Origin: Siphonodentalium dalli
Lineage: Eukaryota > Mollusca > Scaphopoda > Gadilida > Siphonodentaliidae
Assembly: GCA_032622095.1 (NCBI GenBank)
Contig: CP136069.1
Span: 99,972,278 to 100,036,277, forward strand
Length of the DNA stretch: 64,000 bases
Direction: 5' to 3'
Shown: positions 60,788-64,000 of the stretch, in pieces
Position numbering within the stretch: position 1 is the first letter of the stretch
Layout of the letters: every line of letters begins with the position of its first letter
The notes under the pieces: model-generated
Database searches by the model: none
Told to the model about the DNA's origin: nothing
The model's input: the letters and a program-made list of their open reading frames with translations, nothing else
Translations under genes and position numbers: made by a program

Positions 60788-60880
60788 CGATGGATGCATA
60801 TACCTCCATATGATATGATGGGTCCAAGAGGTCCACCATATCCACCATTCAGAATGAGACATCCACCTCCACCTAACCAG
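60788..60880 (+). CDS. Prrc2: PRRC2 exon F (RWM-x-IPPY conserved block)
   Basis: The acceptor is atgttcacag and the donor is CAG|gtaatt. Phase 0 in and out, 31 codons: RWMHIPPYDMMGPRGPPYPP then FRMRHPPPPNQ. Vertebrate PRRC2A/C carry RWM(M)IPPYVDP followed by a Gly-Arg-Pro-Pro segment and YPP, so spacing and residues agree well. An F4 element begins 30 bp after the exon. No later exon is recognisable before the window ends. Confidence 0.93.
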
Positions 60881-60910
60881 GTAATTGTTAACTAGAATCC
60901 AACACTTTTT

Positions 60911-62319
60911 AGCTCACCTGAGACGAAGTCTCCGATGGAGCTATAGTCATCACTCCTCGTCTGTCCGTCCATCGGAACGTCCGTCCGTCCGTCAACAATT
61001 CTTTAAACATCTTCTCCTCTGAAATCATCAGACCAAATGGGTTCATGCTTGTGTGGATGTTCCCTAGGTGACTCATTCAGATTTGTTCAAATGAGGTCAC
61101 TGGGTCAAATAGTTGCGAAGCCAGGGCCATAACTCTTTCCCTCCATAGTATTAAACGACTTCTTGTCTAGAACCATTGGGCCGATTTAGCTTATATTTGG
61201 TATGGAGGGTTCTTGAATGACTGGGGTTCAGATTTATTCAAATGGGGTCACTGGGTCAAATAGTGGTGGACCCAGGGAATAACTCCAAAAAAAATGATAA
61301 AAAACTTTAAAATTCAGTTCGAACTCCTTGATCAATTTAACATACAAATTTTTTTTATTAGTTTAAAAAAAGAAACATTTTTAAAAATTAGAAAAACTAA
61401 CACCGTTGTAACATCCGCAGAGTTATGAAAATCTTTAATGAAATCATGGAAACTCCCTTTCCATCACCCCCCCCCCCCATGACCCAGACCACTACCCTGC
61501 CCCAAACCAACAGCATCCCACCCCCATCTCATCTCCTAACTCTTTGGATCTCTCCCACCAGCAGATTCAGTCAATTGTATTAGCTACAGACAGAGAGAGA
61601 GGGAGTTAATATAAATACACAGTTATGTTATCAGATGTTATCAGGCTGACATGTGTGAACAAATGCAATAGCTAGCACTCCTGCCAGTGTGTCAATAAAA
61701 TCAAAACAAATTATTGTTCTCAAACCTGAATTTAGTGTGTCTGACATTTGCAGAATGAGGTCCCCAGAGGGTGAATTTAGTTATGCTACCCTGCACAGCA
61801 GGCTAGCATCACCAAATACTCTAGCCAGGGTCCTCATTCTGCTTAGGCCTCATCTTCTGGGAAGTATATAGGGTCTTCAATTGACATTTTTACTTACATT
61901 TTCCCTTCTGTTTAGTTTCTATATCCCCTTATCTGTAGAAGATAAAATGCATAATTGAGGTGCCCAATGGGTGCACATCACCAACTTTAACTGGAGAACT
62001 TCAATCTGATGATATGTCTCCCATAGCAGTTGAGGCTTAAACAGAATGAGGTCCCCAGAGGGTGAATTTGGTGATGCTAGCCCGCATTGCAGGATTGTGT
62101 CATTAAATTCACCCTTTGGGGACCTCATTCTGCAAATGTCAGACACTATGTTCAGGCCTGGCTGTTCGAATATTATTTTCTTAACCACCAGTAACCAGTT
62201 GAACTCATTATACCCTGATTTTGCAAAGAAAACTTGGGGGGGGGGGGGGGGAGGGGTATATTGAATTGAATTTGTCTGTCTCTATGTCAAACTGTTCTCC
62301 CATCCATCCATCTGTCATT
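60911..62319 (+). mobile_element. F4 element copy 4 (5' part)
   Basis: AGCTCACCTGAGACGAAGTC hairpin, TCCGTCC tracts, two to three units, C-rich tract, foldback (61733-62147), and a 16-G run at 62236-62251. It is interrupted at CATCTGTCATT by F5; the same stretch is unbroken in copy 1 at about 7843-7860. Confidence 0.7.
61733..62147. mobile_element. Foldback element, copy 4 (best preserved)
   Basis: Left arm TAGTGTGTCTGACATTTGCA then GAATGAGGTCCCCAGAGGG, TGAATTTA. Right arm TAAATTCACCCTTTGGGGAC then CTCATTCTGCAAATGTCAG, ACACTA. Arms of about 45 bp differ by one substitution and a 2-bp indel. Confidence 0.7.
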
Positions 62320-62898
62320 ATACCCCCTTTTATACTGTTTTGCACCTGTCCGTCCGTCCGTGCATGTCTGCGTCCGTCCGTACGTCCGTCCGATGTCTGT
62401 TCATGTCATAACTTGAACAGTAGTGCTCTAATCTCAATGAAATTAGGTATGGATGTTCACTACTATGAGGACATTAAATAGAGGGTTCCATCGTTTTGTT
62501 CGGATTTTCCATTCTAGATTTATTCATCTTTGTTTATCTGGATATGTTGGCTTTTTGGTCTGTCTGGTGTCTTCATGTCGTAACTCCAACAGTTGTGCTG
62601 GGATCTCAATGACATTTGGTATGGATGTTCACTACTATGAGGACATTCAATAGAGGGTTCCATTGTTCTGTTCCGCTTTTCCATTCTAGAGTTATTCATC
62701 TTTGTTTATCTGAAAATGTTGGCTGTTTTGTCCATCTGATGTCTGTTCAGGTCATAACTTGGAACAGTAATGCTCGGATCTCAATGAAATTTTGTATTGA
62801 TGTTCACCACTATGAGGACATTTAATGGCACATTCAACTGTTTTTTTTTGGTTTTTTGTTCTATAGTTATTCATCTTTGTTTATTATACCCCCTTTTT
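62320..62898 (+). mobile_element. F5 element (5' part)
   Basis: Starts ATACCCCCTTTTATACTG after CATT, then a long TCCGTCCGTACGTCCG tract. Three units of about 170 bp follow (CATAACTTGAACAGTAGTGC, GGTATGGATGTTCACTACTA, TTCATCTTTGTTTATCTG). A second ATACCCCCTTTTT at 62885 is cut by the F1 start at 62899. Confidence 0.65.
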
Positions 62899-64000
62899 AG
62901 CTCAACTTACTTTTGTAAGTTTGAGCTATTGCCATGGTTTGTCGTCCGTGTGTCAGTGTGTCCGTCAACAATTTCCTTTGGCGCGGGCTACAGGTTGTAC
63001 CTTTGGTCTGATCTTCATGAAATTTGTCATGAATGTTGACATTGACATGTAGATGGGAACGAGTCATTTTGGGGTCATTCGGCCAAAAAACATGGCCGCT
63101 GGCAGCCATCTTGGATTTCAAAATTCAATCCATTGGCGCGGGCTACAGGTCGTACTGTTCATCTGATCATCATGAAATTTGTCATTGATGTTAATAATGA
63201 CATGTAGATGGGAACGAGTGATTTTGGAGTTGTTCGGCCAAAAAACATGGCCGCCAGCAGCCATCTTTGATTTTACTTTTTGCATGACTCAATCCTTTGG
63301 CGCGGGCTACAGGTTGTACCTTTGCTCTAATCTTTATGAAATTTGTCATGAATGTTGACATTGACATGTAGATGGGAACGAATCATTGTGGGGTCATTCG
63401 GCCAAAAAACATGGCCGCTGGTGGTCATCTTAGATTTCAAAATTCAATCCATTGGCGCGGGCTACAGGTCGTACTGTTCGTCTGATCATCATGAAATTTG
63501 TCATGGATGTTAATATTGACATGTAGATGGGAACGAGTCATTTTGGGGTTGTTCGGCCAATAAACATGGCCGCAGGCAGCCATCTTGGATTTTACTCTTT
63601 GCATGACTAATCCTTTGGCGCGGGCTACAGGTCGTAGCTTCGATCGGAACATCATGAAATTTGTCATGGATCTTAACAATGACATGTAGATGGGAACGAG
63701 TGATTTTGGGGTCGTTCGGCCGAAAAACATGGCCCCAGCAGCCATCTTGGATTTTACTCTTTGCATGACTAAATCCTTTGGCCCGGGCTACAGGTCATAC
63801 CTTTGGTCTGATCTTTATGAAATTTGTCATGAATGTTGACATTGACATGTAGATGGGAACGAGTCATTTTGGGGTCATTCGGCCAAAAAACATGGCCGCT
63901 GGCAGCCATCTTGGATTTCAAGATTCAATCCATTGGCGCGGGCTACAGATCGTACTGTTCGCCTGATCATCATGAAATTTGTCATTGATGTTAATAATGA
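62899..64000 (+). mobile_element. F1 element copy 4, runs off the window
   Basis: AGCTCAACTTACTTTTGTAA with AGTTTGAGCT, GTCCGTGTGTCAGTGTGTCC, then six to seven units alternating in sequence (CATGGCCGCTGGCAGCCATC and CATGGCCGCCAGCAGCCATC types). Confidence 0.8.

Larger units (their letters stand above)
3586..60880 (+). other. Prrc2: PRRC2/BAT2-family gene, internal segment (6 exons)
   Basis: Six exons joined by canonical GT-AG introns form one uninterrupted 196-codon frame. Exon lengths are 74, 177, 66, 91, 87 and 93 nt, and the phases leaving exons A-F run 2, 2, 2, 0, 0, 0, each matching the next acceptor. The protein segment runs in the order known from vertebrate PRRC2 proteins: Tyr/Pro-rich stretch, acidic DEGWAGAQ block, FSDDE block, Lys/Glu-rich linker, Pro/Gln-rich linker, RWM-x-IPPY block and Pro-rich tail. 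PRRC2 proteins are large, mostly disordered RNA-associated proteins linked to translation initiation, stress granules and (PRRC2A) m6A reading. The N-terminal BAT2_N exons and all later exons lie outside the window. Introns are 18,947, 11,436, 3,993, 21,012 and 1,319 bp. Phase-neutral cassette exons hidden in the large introns cannot be excluded. Confidence 0.9.

Noticed and set aside
1-64000. An autonomous Rep/helicase or transposase gene driving the elements
   Set aside because: No reading frame in the window shows helicase, Rep, RNase H-like or reverse transcriptase motifs; the longest frames are repeat shadows.

Overview
This is a eukaryotic, intron-rich window and most likely comes from a bivalve mollusc. 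I infer that from AT-rich introns filled with short non-autonomous elements carrying (TCCG)n tracts and 135-170 bp tandem units, as is common in bivalves. The species cannot be fixed from the sequence. There are no bacterial-type genes, rRNA, tRNA or CRISPR arrays.

The only confident gene is on the + strand: six internal exons (3586-3659, 22607-22783, 34220-34285, 38279-38369, 59382-59468, 60788-60880) of a PRRC2/BAT2-family gene (proline-rich coiled-coil 2). Every exon has AG/GT borders and the reading phases match across all five introns. Together they give 588 nt, or 196 continuous codons. The encoded segment contains the two conserved stretches I recognise from PRRC2A/C: the DEGWAGAQ-x-E-x-DY...FSDDE block, and the RWM-x-IPPY block followed by proline-rich sequence. 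The gene continues beyond both ends of the window; exons are under 1 % of it.

Nearly everything else is nested mobile DNA inside giant introns (18.9, 11.4, 4.0, 21.0 and 1.3 kb). I distinguish seven families, named F1-F7 here, with unrelated ends but one shared plan. Each starts after a T-run with a roughly 30-nt imperfect hairpin, then a (TCCG/TCTG)n tract, tandem units of about 135-170 bp, and a variable tail. Where the 3' end is preserved, it carries a segment complementary to the 5' tip, then a short hairpin and a final T-rich hexamer such as CTTGTT, CTCGTT or TTCATT. This resembles DINE-1/HINE-type (Helentron-associated) elements, but no Rep/helicase gene is present here. All of the roughly 25 element starts I found point the same way as the host gene.

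Other layers are classic TIR elements with readable target-site duplications: a Harbinger-like element (348-2031, TTA), a hAT element caught in a 1.84 kb tandem duplication (15328-18329), TTAA-flanked piggyBac-like elements (48846-50025, 55414-56426), a hAT pair (45772/54993, perfect 8-bp TSD) split by a 7.9 kb stack of later insertions, and a hAT (57574-58822) inside another inverted-repeat element.

Layout: 0-2.3 kb F3 plus Harbinger; 3.6 kb exon A; 5.4-15 kb F2/F4/F7; 15-19 kb F3 array with duplicated hAT; 19-21.5 kb mostly unique intron; 21.5-22.8 kb F2 and exon B; 23-28.5 kb F4/F2 fragments and unique intron; 28.7-31.4 kb F1 array of about 15 units; 31.7-34.3 kb F2 and exon C; 34.5-38.4 kb F6, a broken coding remnant, a TIR element and exon D; 38.7-45.4 kb nested F2 in F3; 45.8-55 kb hAT stack; 55-59 kb F2 tail with three TIR insertions; 59.4-60.9 kb exons E and F; 60.9-64 kb F4/F5/F1.
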